From Bacteroidota bacterium (GTDB lineage Bacteria > Bacteroidota > Bacteroidia > Chitinophagales > Chitinophagaceae), in assembly GCA_016712665.1 (NCBI GenBank), contig JADJQP010000001.1:1096536-1160535 (forward strand): a stretch of DNA of 64,000 bases. The letters are read 5' to 3'. Positions 29,767-39,796 of the stretch are shown piece after piece (positions within the stretch are counted from its first letter, which is position 1; the number at the start of each line of letters is the position of its first letter). A program made the translations under genes and the position numbers. The notes under the pieces were generated by a model. It saw nothing but the letters and a program-made list of their open reading frames with translations. It was not told the DNA's origin and did not search any database.

Positions 29767-30747
29767 ATGAGCACAACGACACTAGAACCTAAATTAGAAA
29801 AGGCAATGACTACAGAAAATAATGAGTCTTATGCACAGAATATTAAAAATATTACTGTAATTGGTGCAGGAACCATGGGCAATGGAATTTGCCATGTGTT
29901 TGCACAATGTGGCTACAAAGTATGCATGATGGATGTTTCGCAAGACGCTTTAAATAAGGCGATGGCAACGATCTCTAAAAATTTTGATCGACAGATAGCC
30001 AAACAAAGCATTTCTGAAGCAGATAAAGAAAAGGCTTTGGCAAATATCGCAACCTATACAACCATGCAGGAGTCCATGGCAAATGCTGATTTAGTAATAG
30101 AAGCAGCAACGGAGAATATTGATCTGAAAATCAAAATTTTTAAGGAAATTGATGCCCACGCACCGGAACATTGTATTTTATCTACCAATACCTCTTCTAT
30201 TTCGATTACCCGTATTTCATCGCACACAAGACGTATGGGCAAAGTAATTGGGATGCATTTTATGAACCCGGTTCCTGTGATGAAATTGGTTGAAATTATT
30301 AATGGCTATGCAACTGATAAATCTACCACCAACACAATCATCGAATTGTCAAAATCATTAGGGAAAGTACCTTGCGTGGTAAATGATTATCCAGGCTTTA
30401 TTTCCAATCGTATTTTACTTCCGATGATTAATGAAGCGATCCTTTCTTTACAAGAAGGTGTTGCAGGTGTAGAAGAAATTGACACGATTATGAAACTAGG
30501 GATGGCACATCCGATGGGGCCCCTTCAATTAGCTGATTTTATTGGACTTGATACTTGTTATAGCATTATGAATGTTTTGCACATGGGTTTTGGCAACCAA
30601 AAATATGCTCCAGCTACTTTGTTGGCCAATATGGTACAAGCCGGTTTTTTGGGCGTTAAGTCAGGAGAAGGATTTTATAAGTATACACCGGGCAGTAAAG
30701 AATTAGTGGTTAGCGAACGATTCGGTAATAAAAAATGGCAACATTAG
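29767..30747 (+). CDS. 3-hydroxybutyryl-CoA dehydrogenase
   Basis: A 326-aa NAD-dependent 3-hydroxyacyl-CoA dehydrogenase (Hbd/PaaH type). It interconverts 3-hydroxybutyryl-CoA and acetoacetyl-CoA. Rossmann motif ITVIGAGTMGNGICHVFA, then ILSTNTSSISITRIS, GMHFMNPVPVMKLVEII (catalytic His region) and the C-terminal helical domain NDYPGFISNRILLPMINEAI. It has about 28 extra residues before the Rossmann motif; a start at a later ATG (for example MTTENNESYAQ, codon 15) would shorten this. The gene is monocistronic with its own promoter box and a strong terminator. Confidence 0.86.
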   Translation: MSTTTLEPKLEKAMTTENNESYAQNIKNITVIGAGTMGNGICHVFAQCGYKVCMMDVSQDALNKAMATISKNFDRQIAKQSISEADKEKALANIATYTTMQESMANADLVIEAATENIDLKIKIFKEIDAHAPEHCILSTNTSSISITRISSHTRRMGKVIGMHFMNPVPVMKLVEIINGYATDKSTTNTIIELSKSLGKVPCVVNDYPGFISNRILLPMINEAILSLQEGVAGVEEIDTIMKLGMAHPMGPLQLADFIGLDTCYSIMNVLHMGFGNQKYAPATLLANMVQAGFLGVKSGEGFYKYTPGSKELVVSERFGNKKWQH

Positions 30748-30783
30748 TATAGCAACAAATTAACTTCAATATGAGGAGAGAAG

Positions 30784-30818
30784 GCTTGCAGCAATTTAGT
30801 TTGTTGCAAGCTTTTTTT
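30784..30818 (+). terminator. Rho-independent terminator after hydroxyacyl-CoA dehydrogenase
   Basis: GCTTGCAGCAA (30784-30794) pairs with TTGTTGCAAGC (30801-30811), an 11-bp stem with one G-U pair and a 6-base loop. It is followed by T7 (30812-30818). Confidence 0.8.
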
Positions 30819-31456
30819 ATAGCTATAGTGGGAAAGCCCTTTTTGGAGTAGTCCAAATGAAATTGTGAGTAAACATTATTCCATCCGGATTTGTTTGTGG
30901 GCATAGGATAGTAACCCCTCTCATTCAGTATTTTGATTTACGTCGAAAGAAGATAGTGGTATCAATATCTTTCTATCTTGAAATCGGGGATCAGGCCTTT
31001 CATTACTCCTGTGAAGATACTCATAAACAAAAATGCCTTTACAGTTAAATAGTCAGATAAGGCCATTTTCTGTTGTTTACTAAAACGGTACCAGCGCTTT
31101 ATTCTTGTCCCTCGTTTAATAGCAACATTAGGTTGAATGCCTAAGAATATATCTGGCTTTCTGAATGTGCCATGAGTCATTGGTACAACTAACGAATAAT
31201 GAGAATGTATGGCATTTCAACAGATTGGAGGTGTCTATTGCGAAGTACTTTACAGTATTATTTACCTCAAATCCTCAGCATTCTCATGGTCATTCCTATT
31301 AAGTGGATCCCTCTCGGAGATTCCTTTGTAAGTGATCTATGACGATAAAATGTTGATCTCAAAAGTATATCAAAAAAGGTGTACATCACGGATTTACAAT
31401 TTGTGGCGGATAATCCTCTGCTAATTTCTGCAAAAGAAATCCATTATTTTGAGCAA
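30819..31456. other. Gene-poor gap with one unrecognised short ORF
   Basis: About 640 bases between two terminators with no recognisable gene. A 72-codon minus-strand ORF (30962-31180) has a partly basic, partly hydrophobic product (WYRFSKQQKMALSDYLTV, then FLFMSIFTGVMKG). It could be the remnant of a mobile-element gene, but I cannot name a family. No RNA gene or obvious repeat was found. Confidence 0.3.
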
Positions 31457-31489
31457 AAAAAAGAGGTTGAAACATTTCAACCTCTTTTT
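31457..31489 (-). terminator. Terminator of the 1450-aa T9SS protein gene
   Basis: Perfect 10-bp stem: GAGGTTGAAA (31463-31472) with TTTCAACCTC (31475-31484), flanked by A6 upstream and T5 downstream. It can therefore work in both directions. It sits 23 bases past the minus-strand stop at 31512. Confidence 0.8.
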
Positions 31490-31511
31490 GCATTCAATTT
31501 AAAGTGTAAAC

Positions 31512-34500
31512 CTATTGCTTCTTGACTTTGACTACCCAACTTTTTTCTTGTCGAATAAACTTAGCATAGTAAATTCCATTTGCCAAGGCCTCAATATTGA
31601 TTTTTTCAATTTTACTATCCTTGAACGTTTTTCTTAGTATTGTTTGTCCAACTACATTCGTAAGTATCATTTCATCACCGGCGATGGTCCCATCGATATA
31701 AACGACACTGTTACCTGGGTTTGGATACATTACAAATCCATCAGGAACATCTACATCTGCAATGGCTAAAGGAACACGCGGAGCAATGACGTTTGATCGA
31801 ACGCTATCCGGATCATAACATCCAGTAGGTACAAGGTATGCATAGCAAGAATCTGCCAATGAATTCGGGATATATGATATTGAATTAGCCGGTCCAACTG
31901 TAGTGGTATAGTACGTATTGTCTCTGTACCAATTCAATATGTAGTTTGGAATATACGCAGGAACAATGGCAGTTATCTGAGCAAATTGACCAATATAAAT
32001 AGGTGCCGGATTCGATACGATATTTACATTTGGAGCTTGTGGTGTAATGGTGGTGATTGCAATTGAAGCAGTGGCGTCGCATCCATTACCATTTGAACCG
32101 GTAACTGTATACGTTGCGTTTGCAACTGGATAAAACTGTGCACCATTTACCACACCACCAGTCCAGGTGTAGATAGTGGCACCATTTCCACTTAAGGTTA
32201 ATGGGTCTCCAATACAAATAGGTCCTGCAGGGCTAGCTGTAATGGTTACAACCGGTGGCTGCGTTACAGTTACCAAAACGGTGGCCACACCAGTACAACC
32301 ATTAGGATCTGAGCCAGATATGGTATAAATGGTGGATGTAGCTGGTGAAACATTCTGATTTGCACCATTTAAATTACCCGGTGTCCAAACATAGGTAACA
32401 GCACCTGTTGCTGAAAGGGCAGAAACGCCACCCGCACAAATGGTATTTGGTGTTGCTGTAGCCACAATTGGTAAATTATTGGTAACGGTAACGGTTACAG
32501 TGGTAATAGCAGTACAACCTGCAGCACTGGTTCCTGTAATGGTGTAAGTAGTTGTGGCCATTGGATTGATGTTTTGTGTGGGTCCCACCAAACCGCCTGG
32601 TTGCCAAACATAGGTTGCTGCACCGGTTGCTTGTAACACCACATTACCTCCTGGGCAAATGGTTGCAGGAGAAGCAGTTGCTACTACCGTTGGTGGCACA
32701 TTTAAAGTAAAGGCAAACGTAGCAGTAGAAGAACAACCATTAACAGTTGCCGTTACTGTATAAATTCCGGTTGCATTTGGTACAATGTATTGTCCATTTA
32801 CATTACCTGGCTGCCAGTTATAAATAATTGGCGGAACGGGTAGAGGTGAACCTGCCACGTAGAACAACATATTTTTTCTTAAATTAACGGCATGTACGTT
32901 TTGCAAAGGTGCAGGGTTATTGTGCCAGTTGGTAGTGGTCATTCCCCCAAACATTACTAGGCCGGTTCCCCATGTCATTTCAGAACAAACGGATAATGCT
33001 GGATTTGCTGCTGCATGCATTACAATGGTACCGCCATTCACAACATCAGCATGTGCATAATAATTTCCAGTATATTCACCATTAGGATCAACCGGTAAAT
33101 ACGGTCCTAGATTGATTGGATGCAACATATTGGTCATCAATGCGCCCGGTACTGCATTTGCTGCTGCCGGTATCAAATTCATATAGTTTAAAGTTACCCC
33201 GCCAAAACCCCAGTTTTGGACTCCTCCATTATTAGGTGCTGCATTCAAAAAGAGTCGACCTCCTTGATTTACCCAGCCCTCAATAAGACTCATATTGGCA
33301 TTCATGTAATTGGTACAAGCCACTCCATTTCCATCACCACCCTCGATAAATACAAATTGAGTGCCTGGTACAAAAATGGTTGCCGGATTTGCACCGAAGT
33401 TTGATTGAATCCAGTTTCCGACGCCAAATACAGCGTTCATCTCATTTACATTGTTTGGAGAACCCCAAGGTGTTTGATCTACGATATAATATTTGTCACC
33501 AACAGGTACACCACCTCCACCGCCAGTAGCAGTTGCCACAGCGTATAAGGTATCATTACATGGCGTACCAGACTGTGTGATTACAAGAGTTTGGATTCCA
33601 TTTACAAAAACAGTGAATACGGTTGTTCCGGTACAGCCCGCACCATTTGAACCTGTTACGGTATACGTAGTGGTAGCTGCTGGGGATACAATAACAGATG
33701 CACCAACTAATCCACCTGGATTCCAAGTATAGGTTAATGCTCCGGTTGCGGTTAATGTATCCGCACCTCCAGGACAAACACCTGGTGAGGTTGCCGTTAC
33801 TGTAATTGGAAGTTGATTTGAAACGGTAACTGTTACAGTAGAAGTAGCAGTACATCCGTTGGCACCAGTTCCTGTAACAGTGTAGGTGCCGGTAGCAGCT
33901 GGGAAGTAAGGAACACCATTGGTTACCCCTCCGCTCCATGCGTAGGTTATTGCGTTTCCGCCACCAGTCATGATGGTACTACCTCCAGGGCAAACAGAAG
34001 TTGGAGTTGCAGTGGCCGTTACTGTTGGTGGAGGACTTACAACTACGTTAATAGTTGCAGTGCTGGTACATCCATTATTTGAAACAGTCACTGTATAAAT
34101 ACCTGATACTACAGGAACAATACTTTGCGTGGTAGCGCCAGTTGGTTGCCATAGGTATGTGTAAGCTACTCCAATTGGAGCACCTGATGCGTAGGATAAA
34201 ATATTTCTTCTAAAGTTTTGAGCTTTTATTTGAGGAGTATGGTAAAATGGGGTTGTCATACCACCAAACATTACCAATCCTGAGCCCCAAGGTTTGCTAC
34301 TTAATTCTACATCGCCAAAACCTTCAAGTAATGAAGTAGTACCGCCACCTACGATACGGGCATGAGTGAAATTACTACCTGTATAGGCTGTGGTAACCGG
34401 TACAAATGGTCCAATAAATATTGGATGTCCTGGAACAACAGCATTTCCGGTCGCTTGTCCACCATTATAATCTAACGTAACACCACCAAAGCCCCAGTTC

Positions 34501-35864
34501 ATGTTACCACCAAGATTAGGAGCCGCATTTAAAAAGAGACGACCACCTTGATTCACCCAGTTTTCAATAAGGGCAATATTTCCACTAATAAAACCGTCCA
34601 TTGCCACAGCATTGCCATCCGAACCGTCAATGAATACAAATTGCGTTCCTGGTACAAAAATACTTGCTGCAACAGCTCCGAAATTCGCTTGAATCCATCC
34701 GCCAACACCAAACACATCATTCATTGCATTTACATTATCAGGCTGTCCCCATGGCGCGGTATTGGTTATATAATATTTATCTCCATTTGCTGGGCCACCA
34801 ATAGCTCCACCAGTAGCAATAGCTGTCAACGTATCTACACAGTTTACCGTAACCTGATTTATGGTAACGGTTGGTGTAGTATTGATCGTAATATTTGCAC
34901 CATTGTCAGAGCCAACCAAAACCGGATTTGAACTCACCACGCGAATTCTATAGCCCGTTCCATTTGGGGTATTGCAAGGAATCGTACAGGCTATACTTCC
35001 AGCTAATGCATTCCCAACTAAGGTACCAATGGTAACTGGTGAGGCGAAATTGCCACTTGGGTCAGACAACTGAGCTGTAAATACGTTTCCAGCATTAATA
35101 GGTGTTGATGAAAAATAGCCAACGTTTAACGTTGCACAAGAACAATAATTTAATACGGGAATAGGATCAGTAACTAAACTACCACCAACTGGGGTACTTA
35201 AAGCGATATCATCTACTGCAAAAGAAGGATCGGTACCAATGCCATCATCATTGTTGATCCAACCAAATCCAATTTTGACATTGGGATTATTATTTGCCGA
35301 AGCAGGTAATACTACTGAATAAGAAGTCCATAAACCTTGACCACCACAACCTGTAAGTGTTTTTGGCATATTAGACAAAATGGCCCATGTGGTACCATCA
35401 TAATACCAAAAATTGGCATCATCAATGGCTCCATCTCCATTTTCAATGTAGTTGAAGTCAACGGTAATATTGTATTTACCGGTACAGTTGATTACTGGCG
35501 ACTCAGATCGAACATTGGTAGTAACACAGATACCCAAAGCGCAAAAACCACCTGAGTTATAAGCAGCACCACCGGCTGCAAAGGTACTGGTCACAAATAA
35601 TGTATTGTTGCCATTCAAAGCAACTCCACAACTCGCAGGGGCGCCAAGATTGGGCGTAATCCCTCCTCCTTCAGCATCTGAAATAGCAAAAAAGTTTGCA
35701 TCTAAGTCATTAACGCCTGTAGGAACATTCAAATTCCAACCGGGTACTGTAAAGTTTTCCGTCCAAAAAATTTGGGCGCTACCTTGTTTGGCAAAAAATA
35801 ATGTTAGGGCAAGAATCAAAAAAGTTGATTTTCTTGACAGAAACTTGGATAAAAGTGTGGTCAT
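31512..35864 (-). CDS. Giant T9SS-secreted repeat protein with two GATase-like modules
   Basis: A 1450-aa exported protein. After the signal peptide (ending GSAQ, residue 31) comes a jelly-roll-like region (about 35-225) and linkers. Two homologous modules follow, at about 360-560 and 788-1005. Each has GDKYYI, FGVG-WIQ-NFGA, IFVPGTQFVFI-G-DGN, WVNQGGRLFLNAAPN, NWGFGGVTL and GLVMFGGMTT, resembling a glutamine-amidotransferase/ThuA-like fold (inference). Around and after them are about six Ig/PKD-like units of roughly 70 residues with VCPGG or ICPGG, TYTVTG and NGCT(A/G) words. A T9SS type A sorting domain ends the protein (MYPNPGNSVVYIDG). Gly, Thr, Asn and Val are abundant. It is likely a surface adhesin or matrix protein. 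It stands alone with its own terminator. Confidence 0.75.
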   Translation of the reverse strand: MTTLLSKFLSRKSTFLILALTLFFAKQGSAQIFWTENFTVPGWNLNVPTGVNDLDANFFAISDAEGGGITPNLGAPASCGVALNGNNTLFVTSTFAAGGAAYNSGGFCALGICVTTNVRSESPVINCTGKYNITVDFNYIENGDGAIDDANFWYYDGTTWAILSNMPKTLTGCGGQGLWTSYSVVLPASANNNPNVKIGFGWINNDDGIGTDPSFAVDDIALSTPVGGSLVTDPIPVLNYCSCATLNVGYFSSTPINAGNVFTAQLSDPSGNFASPVTIGTLVGNALAGSIACTIPCNTPNGTGYRIRVVSSNPVLVGSDNGANITINTTPTVTINQVTVNCVDTLTAIATGGAIGGPANGDKYYITNTAPWGQPDNVNAMNDVFGVGGWIQANFGAVAASIFVPGTQFVFIDGSDGNAVAMDGFISGNIALIENWVNQGGRLFLNAAPNLGGNMNWGFGGVTLDYNGGQATGNAVVPGHPIFIGPFVPVTTAYTGSNFTHARIVGGGTTSLLEGFGDVELSSKPWGSGLVMFGGMTTPFYHTPQIKAQNFRRNILSYASGAPIGVAYTYLWQPTGATTQSIVPVVSGIYTVTVSNNGCTSTATINVVVSPPPTVTATATPTSVCPGGSTIMTGGGNAITYAWSGGVTNGVPYFPAATGTYTVTGTGANGCTATSTVTVTVSNQLPITVTATSPGVCPGGADTLTATGALTYTWNPGGLVGASVIVSPAATTTYTVTGSNGAGCTGTTVFTVFVNGIQTLVITQSGTPCNDTLYAVATATGGGGGVPVGDKYYIVDQTPWGSPNNVNEMNAVFGVGNWIQSNFGANPATIFVPGTQFVFIEGGDGNGVACTNYMNANMSLIEGWVNQGGRLFLNAAPNNGGVQNWGFGGVTLNYMNLIPAAANAVPGALMTNMLHPINLGPYLPVDPNGEYTGNYYAHADVVNGGTIVMHAAANPALSVCSEMTWGTGLVMFGGMTTTNWHNNPAPLQNVHAVNLRKNMLFYVAGSPLPVPPIIYNWQPGNVNGQYIVPNATGIYTVTATVNGCSSTATFAFTLNVPPTVVATASPATICPGGNVVLQATGAATYVWQPGGLVGPTQNINPMATTTYTITGTSAAGCTAITTVTVTVTNNLPIVATATPNTICAGGVSALSATGAVTYVWTPGNLNGANQNVSPATSTIYTISGSDPNGCTGVATVLVTVTQPPVVTITASPAGPICIGDPLTLSGNGATIYTWTGGVVNGAQFYPVANATYTVTGSNGNGCDATASIAITTITPQAPNVNIVSNPAPIYIGQFAQITAIVPAYIPNYILNWYRDNTYYTTTVGPANSISYIPNSLADSCYAYLVPTGCYDPDSVRSNVIAPRVPLAIADVDVPDGFVMYPNPGNSVVYIDGTIAGDEMILTNVVGQTILRKTFKDSKIEKINIEALANGIYYAKFIRQEKSWVVKVKKQ

Positions 35865-35964
35865 GATGGTTTATTTTAAAGGTCTAAATTATAACTTTTC
35901 TTGTAATTAACTGAGATTTGGATTGTTTTTTTTTTAACATTGTAAAAAATGACAAATAATTGAC

Positions 35965-37156
35965 ATGATTTCTGTAAAAGACGCAAAAAATTATATTCTG
36001 GTTGGTACGCAGGCACTTAACGAAATCAGGGTTCGTTTATCGGATAGTGCGGGTTTTGCCCTAGCTTCAGACATTTATGCACCAACCGATTTTCCCGATT
36101 TTGATCAGTCTGCCATGGATGGATATGGGATTTACTATGAAATGGGACAACGGGAGCCATTGTATCGCTTGAAGGGAGTGGCACAAGCTGGAAATGTTGA
36201 TTCAACAAATAAGATCCAAAAAGGAGAGGCCGTTCGAATTTTTACTGGAGCTAAAATTCCATCGGGTGTTAACACCGTGATTCAGCAAGAATTTGTTCAA
36301 AGCAGGGAAGAGGGCGTTTTCATCGAAGATCAGCCCATTTTTGTAGGAATGAATATTAGAAAAGCAGGTTCCCAAACCCAACAAAATGAATTGCTACTTC
36401 CGGCGGGCGCGGCTTTGCATCCTGCTGCAGTATCTTGTTTAGCGGGGTTTGGCTTGGATACGCTGCCGGTCATTCGAAAACCGAACATTATCATTCTTTA
36501 CACAGGAAAAGAAATAGTAGCGCCCGGTACCATTAAGCAAATGGGGCAGGTCTTTGAGAGTAATACATATGCATTGATAAACGCCCTAAAGGGAATGCAA
36601 ATTGAGCCGAAAGAAATTACCTGGGTAGATGATGATGAGAAGCAATTGACAGATGAAATATCCCTCGCCTTACCAAAATGTGATTTGCTATTAATTACAG
36701 GTGGAGTATCAGTAGGTGATTACGATTATGTAGTACGATCATTGCACAACAATGGTGTGCAGCAAATTTTTCATAAACTGAAACAAAAGCCGGGAAAACC
36801 ATTATACTTCGGAAAAAAAGCGGAGAAATTAATTTTTGGCCTTCCAGGAAATCCGGCATCTGTCTTGACCTGTTTTTATGAGTATGTTTTTCCTTGTATC
36901 CGAAAATTGATGGGCTTTTCGCAGGTGGCATTGATGGAAGTACATCTAATGGCCTCAAATAGTTATCAGAAAAAAATAGGAATGACCCATTTTCTAAAGG
37001 CATATGTGCGAGATTCAAAAGTGGAAATAGTGGACCATCAAGAATCCTATAAAATGAATTCATTTTGCTACCGCCAATGCCATTATTCAATTGGATGAAG
37101 AAGAAACCGATATCGTACCAAATCAACTGGTTAAAGTACATTTGTTACCCTTATGA
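35965..37156 (+). CDS. moeA: Molybdopterin molybdenumtransferase MoeA, one frameshift
   Basis: Inserts molybdate into adenylylated molybdopterin. Motifs: PDFDQSAMDGYGI (substrate loop), GEAVRIFTGAKIPSG, LLITGGVSVGDYDYV (MoCF_biosynth domain), and FHKLKQKPGKPLYFGK with FGLPGNPASVLTCFYEYV. Near the end the frame breaks at T4 37063-37066; removing one T gives YKMNSF-ATANAIIQLDEEETDI through LVKVHLLPL and a stop at 37156. That stop overlaps the next start by ATGA, supporting the reconstruction. Length is about 396 residues, normal. First gene of a cofactor operon. Confidence 0.85.
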
Positions 37157-37887
37157 TGAGCGAGTTGCCATACCACTTATTGCCCGTACTTTTTTTGGTT
37201 GCTGTCATTTTTTCGTCCGTAGGTCACGGAGGTGCTAGTGGATATTTGGCACTGATGGCACTTGCAGGGTGTTCTTTAACCTACGCAAAGCCGGTGGCAC
37301 TTATTTTAAATTGTTTGGTGTCAATTATTGCCTTTATTCAATTTTACAGAGCAGGGCATTTCAATTTCACTTTATTTATAAAACTGGCCATGGTGTCGGT
37401 TCCGTTCGCCTATCTGGGAGGATTCATCCAATTGGATGATATCCTATACAAACGAATATTAGGCGCAGTCTTATTACTTATCGCAATCCGATTCTATTTC
37501 AATTTTGAAGTGAAAGAGGTAGCTACCCAACCCAAAGGTCTATCGGTAGCGATAATGGGTATGCTTATTGGTTTTGTTTCAGGTCTTATTGGGATTGGAG
37601 GGGGCGTTTTTTTGACACCCTTATTATTAATTTTGGGATGGAGCAATATGCGAACCGCTGCCGGTGTCAGTGCGCTCTTTATTTTTGTGAATTCGGGAGC
37701 CGGTTTGATAGCTCAACTAGAAAGAGGCATCGAATGGCCGTTTCAAAATAATTTGGTGCTGGCAGTTGCCTTGGCAGGTGGTTTGCTTGGATCGTACTAT
37801 GGCGCAAAAAAGTGGAATGCCATGTGGTTAAAGAAATTGCTGGCAGTTGCGCTTCTTATTGCCTCCCTTAAATTAATTTTTATATGA
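37153..37887 (+). CDS. TSUP-family permease (TauE/SafE-like)
   Basis: A 244-aa membrane protein with about eight hydrophobic helices. The family motif appears twice: VGHGGASGYLALMAL near the N-terminus and LIGIGGGVFLTPLLLILG after the middle. TSUP permeases move sulfite, organosulfonates or other sulfur compounds out of or into the cell. It overlaps both moeA and mobA by 4 bases (ATGA), so translation is coupled to molybdenum-cofactor synthesis. A role in sulfur supply or removal of sulfite linked to a molybdoenzyme is an inference from this context. Translationally coupled TSUP genes also occur beside molybdenum-cofactor genes in other Bacteroidota, as far as I recall. Confidence 0.82.
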   Translation: MMSELPYHLLPVLFLVAVIFSSVGHGGASGYLALMALAGCSLTYAKPVALILNCLVSIIAFIQFYRAGHFNFTLFIKLAMVSVPFAYLGGFIQLDDILYKRILGAVLLLIAIRFYFNFEVKEVATQPKGLSVAIMGMLIGFVSGLIGIGGGVFLTPLLLILGWSNMRTAAGVSALFIFVNSGAGLIAQLERGIEWPFQNNLVLAVALAGGLLGSYYGAKKWNAMWLKKLLAVALLIASLKLIFI

Positions 37888-38463
37888 CAGCCCAATTTTC
37901 AGCTTCTATTTTGGCCGGGGGAAAAGCTCTAGATTAGGACGCGATAAGGGTTTGGTGCTACTTCACGGAAAACCAATTATTGGGTATATCGTGGATGAAA
38001 TTCTGAAACTAAGCAAGGACATTACAATTATTTCCGCTAACAAACAATATGACGTATTTAATTGCAGGCGGTGTGAGGATTTACACAAAGATATTGGTCC
38101 TGCAGCTGGCATTTCAGCGGCCCTTCAATGTGCGGCGAATGATCTGGTGTTTATTACCAGTTGTGATATGCCATTTATCAAAGCGGCTTCCATCCTATAT
38201 CTGTATGAAAAAAGTGCGGATTTCGATATTACATTGTATACGCACGATCAATTTATTGAACCTATGTTTGCCATCTTTCGATCCTGTTTTGCCAAATGGG
38301 ATGCATTTTTACAAAAGGAAATCATAAACTACTTGACTTCTTTGATCAATTTGATACTAACTTTGTGGACGCACAAGAGGTGTTACAAAATAACCCATTA
38401 CTATTTTACAATATCAATACACTACATGAACTAAATCAGGCAACGCAATGGATGAATACATAA
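37884..38463 (+). CDS. mobA: Molybdenum cofactor guanylyltransferase MobA, two frameshifts
   Basis: Predicted nucleotidyltransferase that adds GMP to the cofactor (or a CTP-using homologue). The N-terminus reads SASILAGGK-SSRLGRDKGLVLLHGKPI, the NTP-binding GGxSxRxGxDK motif. It appears only if one A is added to A4 at 37922-37925. FITSCDMPFIK carries the metal-binding Asp. A second break at A4 38313-38316, again one A short, restores FLQK-GNHKLLDFFDQFDTNFV to the stop at 38463, which overlaps moaD. Both breaks are A5-to-A4 type. About 192 residues after repair. Probable sequence errors. Confidence 0.75.
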
Positions 38464-38687
38464 AAATATTGTTATTTGGAAATCTAGTAGAAATAGTGGG
38501 TGGTTGCGAATTGACGTTCCCATATGTTGCTGATACCGAGACATTGATTGAAGCCCTGTATGCAAAGTATGAAAACCTCCGCGCGCAGACTTTTTCTATT
38601 GCAGTTAATAAATCTATTATTTTGGAGAATACAAAAATTGAGAATCGAGATGAAGTAGCCTTGCTACCTCCATTTTCGGGCGGATAA
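38448..38687 (+). CDS. moaD: Molybdopterin synthase sulfur carrier subunit MoaD
   Basis: A 79-aa ubiquitin-like protein ending in the hallmark LLPPFSGG. The C-terminal Gly-Gly is adenylated by MoeB and then carries a thiocarboxylate that supplies sulfur to precursor Z. The fold fits: IKILLFGNLVEIVGG start, ETLIEALYAKYENL helix, FSIAVNKSII strand. It overlaps mobA's repaired end by 16 bases and lies 5 bases before moeB. Confidence 0.88.
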   Translation: MDEYIKILLFGNLVEIVGGCELTFPYVADTETLIEALYAKYENLRAQTFSIAVNKSIILENTKIENRDEVALLPPFSGG

Positions 38688-38692
38688 GTATT

Positions 38693-39796
38693 ATGATGCA
38701 AGATCAGCATATTTCCCAAAGATTTCACACGCAACTAGTGCTTCCAAATTTTGGAATAGAAGCTCAAAAACAATTGCTGCAAGCGAAGGTGTTGGTGATA
38801 GGGGCCGGCGGCCTGGGGTGTCCTTGCATCCAGTACTTGCTAGCAGCTGGTATCGGTAGTATTGGTGTTTGTGATGGTGACGTAGTGGTATTGTCAAATT
38901 TGCATCGTCAAATACTATTTACGGCGGCGGATGTTGGAAAAAAAAAGGCAGAGCTTATTAAGGAGAGATATTTAACAGAGGATTCTGCCTGTCAAGTAGT
39001 TGCCTACAACTCGTATTTAGATACAGAGCAAGCGCTTTCGATTTTTCCGCTTTATGATATCATTGTGGATTGCACTGATGATTTGGCAACTCGCTATCTA
39101 ATAAATGACGCTTCGAAATTATTGTCAAAGCCATTAGTATTTGCAGCTATTTATCAATATCAAGCGCAATTGGCTGTATTCAATACTTCTAAAAGTTCGA
39201 TACAACTTCGTGATGTTTTTGAAGAACAGTCTTTGAATCCATCCACTACCTGTAACGAAGCCGGCGTGCTGGGAGCAGTGACCGGCCTGGTAGGTACTTT
39301 GCAAGCTCTTGAAGTAATAAAATATTTGGCCAACTTGCCTGGGCAGCTTTGTAATGAAATGTTGGTATGCGACTTTAGTAGCTATCAATTTTCTAAAATG
39401 AAAATAAACAATTCCAACAAAAAAGACAAGGGGCCTAAGGATATAGAAGAATTTTCAAAAAGAGACTATCGACAAGCTTGCCTATCCAAACAGTTGGCAT
39501 CGAAGCAATTAGATCAGGCAGCATTTGTGAATCTGATTGAAAAAGGCAATACACAAATTGTAGATGTACGAAATGCCGGGGAGCTCCCACAAGTTTTGCC
39601 ATTTGATGCTGAAAATATTCCACTTGATGTACTTTTAAAATTTCCGGAGAAAATAAGCAGCGAAAAGACGATTTTGCTCTTTTGCCATTCTGGAATACGA
39701 AGTCAAATCGCGTTGGACTTTTTGAGCGATGAATGCCAAATTAATAATGTATTTCATCTAAAAGGTGGGATATTAAAATGGAACCATTATGACTGA
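38693..39796 (+). CDS. moeB: MoeB/ThiF-type activating enzyme fused to rhodanese
   Basis: A 367-aa fusion. Residues about 10-240 are an E1-like adenylyltransferase with VLVIGAGGLGCPCIQYL (ATP loop), GVCDGDVVVLSNLHRQIL and IIVDCTDDLATRYLIND. STTCNEAGVLGAVTG carries the conserved catalytic cysteine. About 275-367 is a rhodanese domain with IVDVRNAGELPQV and the active loop LLFCHSGIRSQIAL. The rhodanese would supply persulfide sulfur to MoaD. The usual zinc-binding CxxC pairs of MoeB are not visible, so it may lack structural zinc, as in some E1 relatives. The gene sits between moaD and moaE, which fits its role; its stop overlaps moaE by 8 bases. Confidence 0.85.
   Translation: MMQDQHISQRFHTQLVLPNFGIEAQKQLLQAKVLVIGAGGLGCPCIQYLLAAGIGSIGVCDGDVVVLSNLHRQILFTAADVGKKKAELIKERYLTEDSACQVVAYNSYLDTEQALSIFPLYDIIVDCTDDLATRYLINDASKLLSKPLVFAAIYQYQAQLAVFNTSKSSIQLRDVFEEQSLNPSTTCNEAGVLGAVTGLVGTLQALEVIKYLANLPGQLCNEMLVCDFSSYQFSKMKINNSNKKDKGPKDIEEFSKRDYRQACLSKQLASKQLDQAAFVNLIEKGNTQIVDVRNAGELPQVLPFDAENIPLDVLLKFPEKISSEKTILLFCHSGIRSQIALDFLSDECQINNVFHLKGGILKWNHYD

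Noticed and set aside
33216..33404. Short plus-strand ORFs inside the giant T9SS gene (also 33493-33732, 34548-34931, 35337-35555)
   Set aside because: Shadows of the repeat-rich coding strand with compositional bias only.
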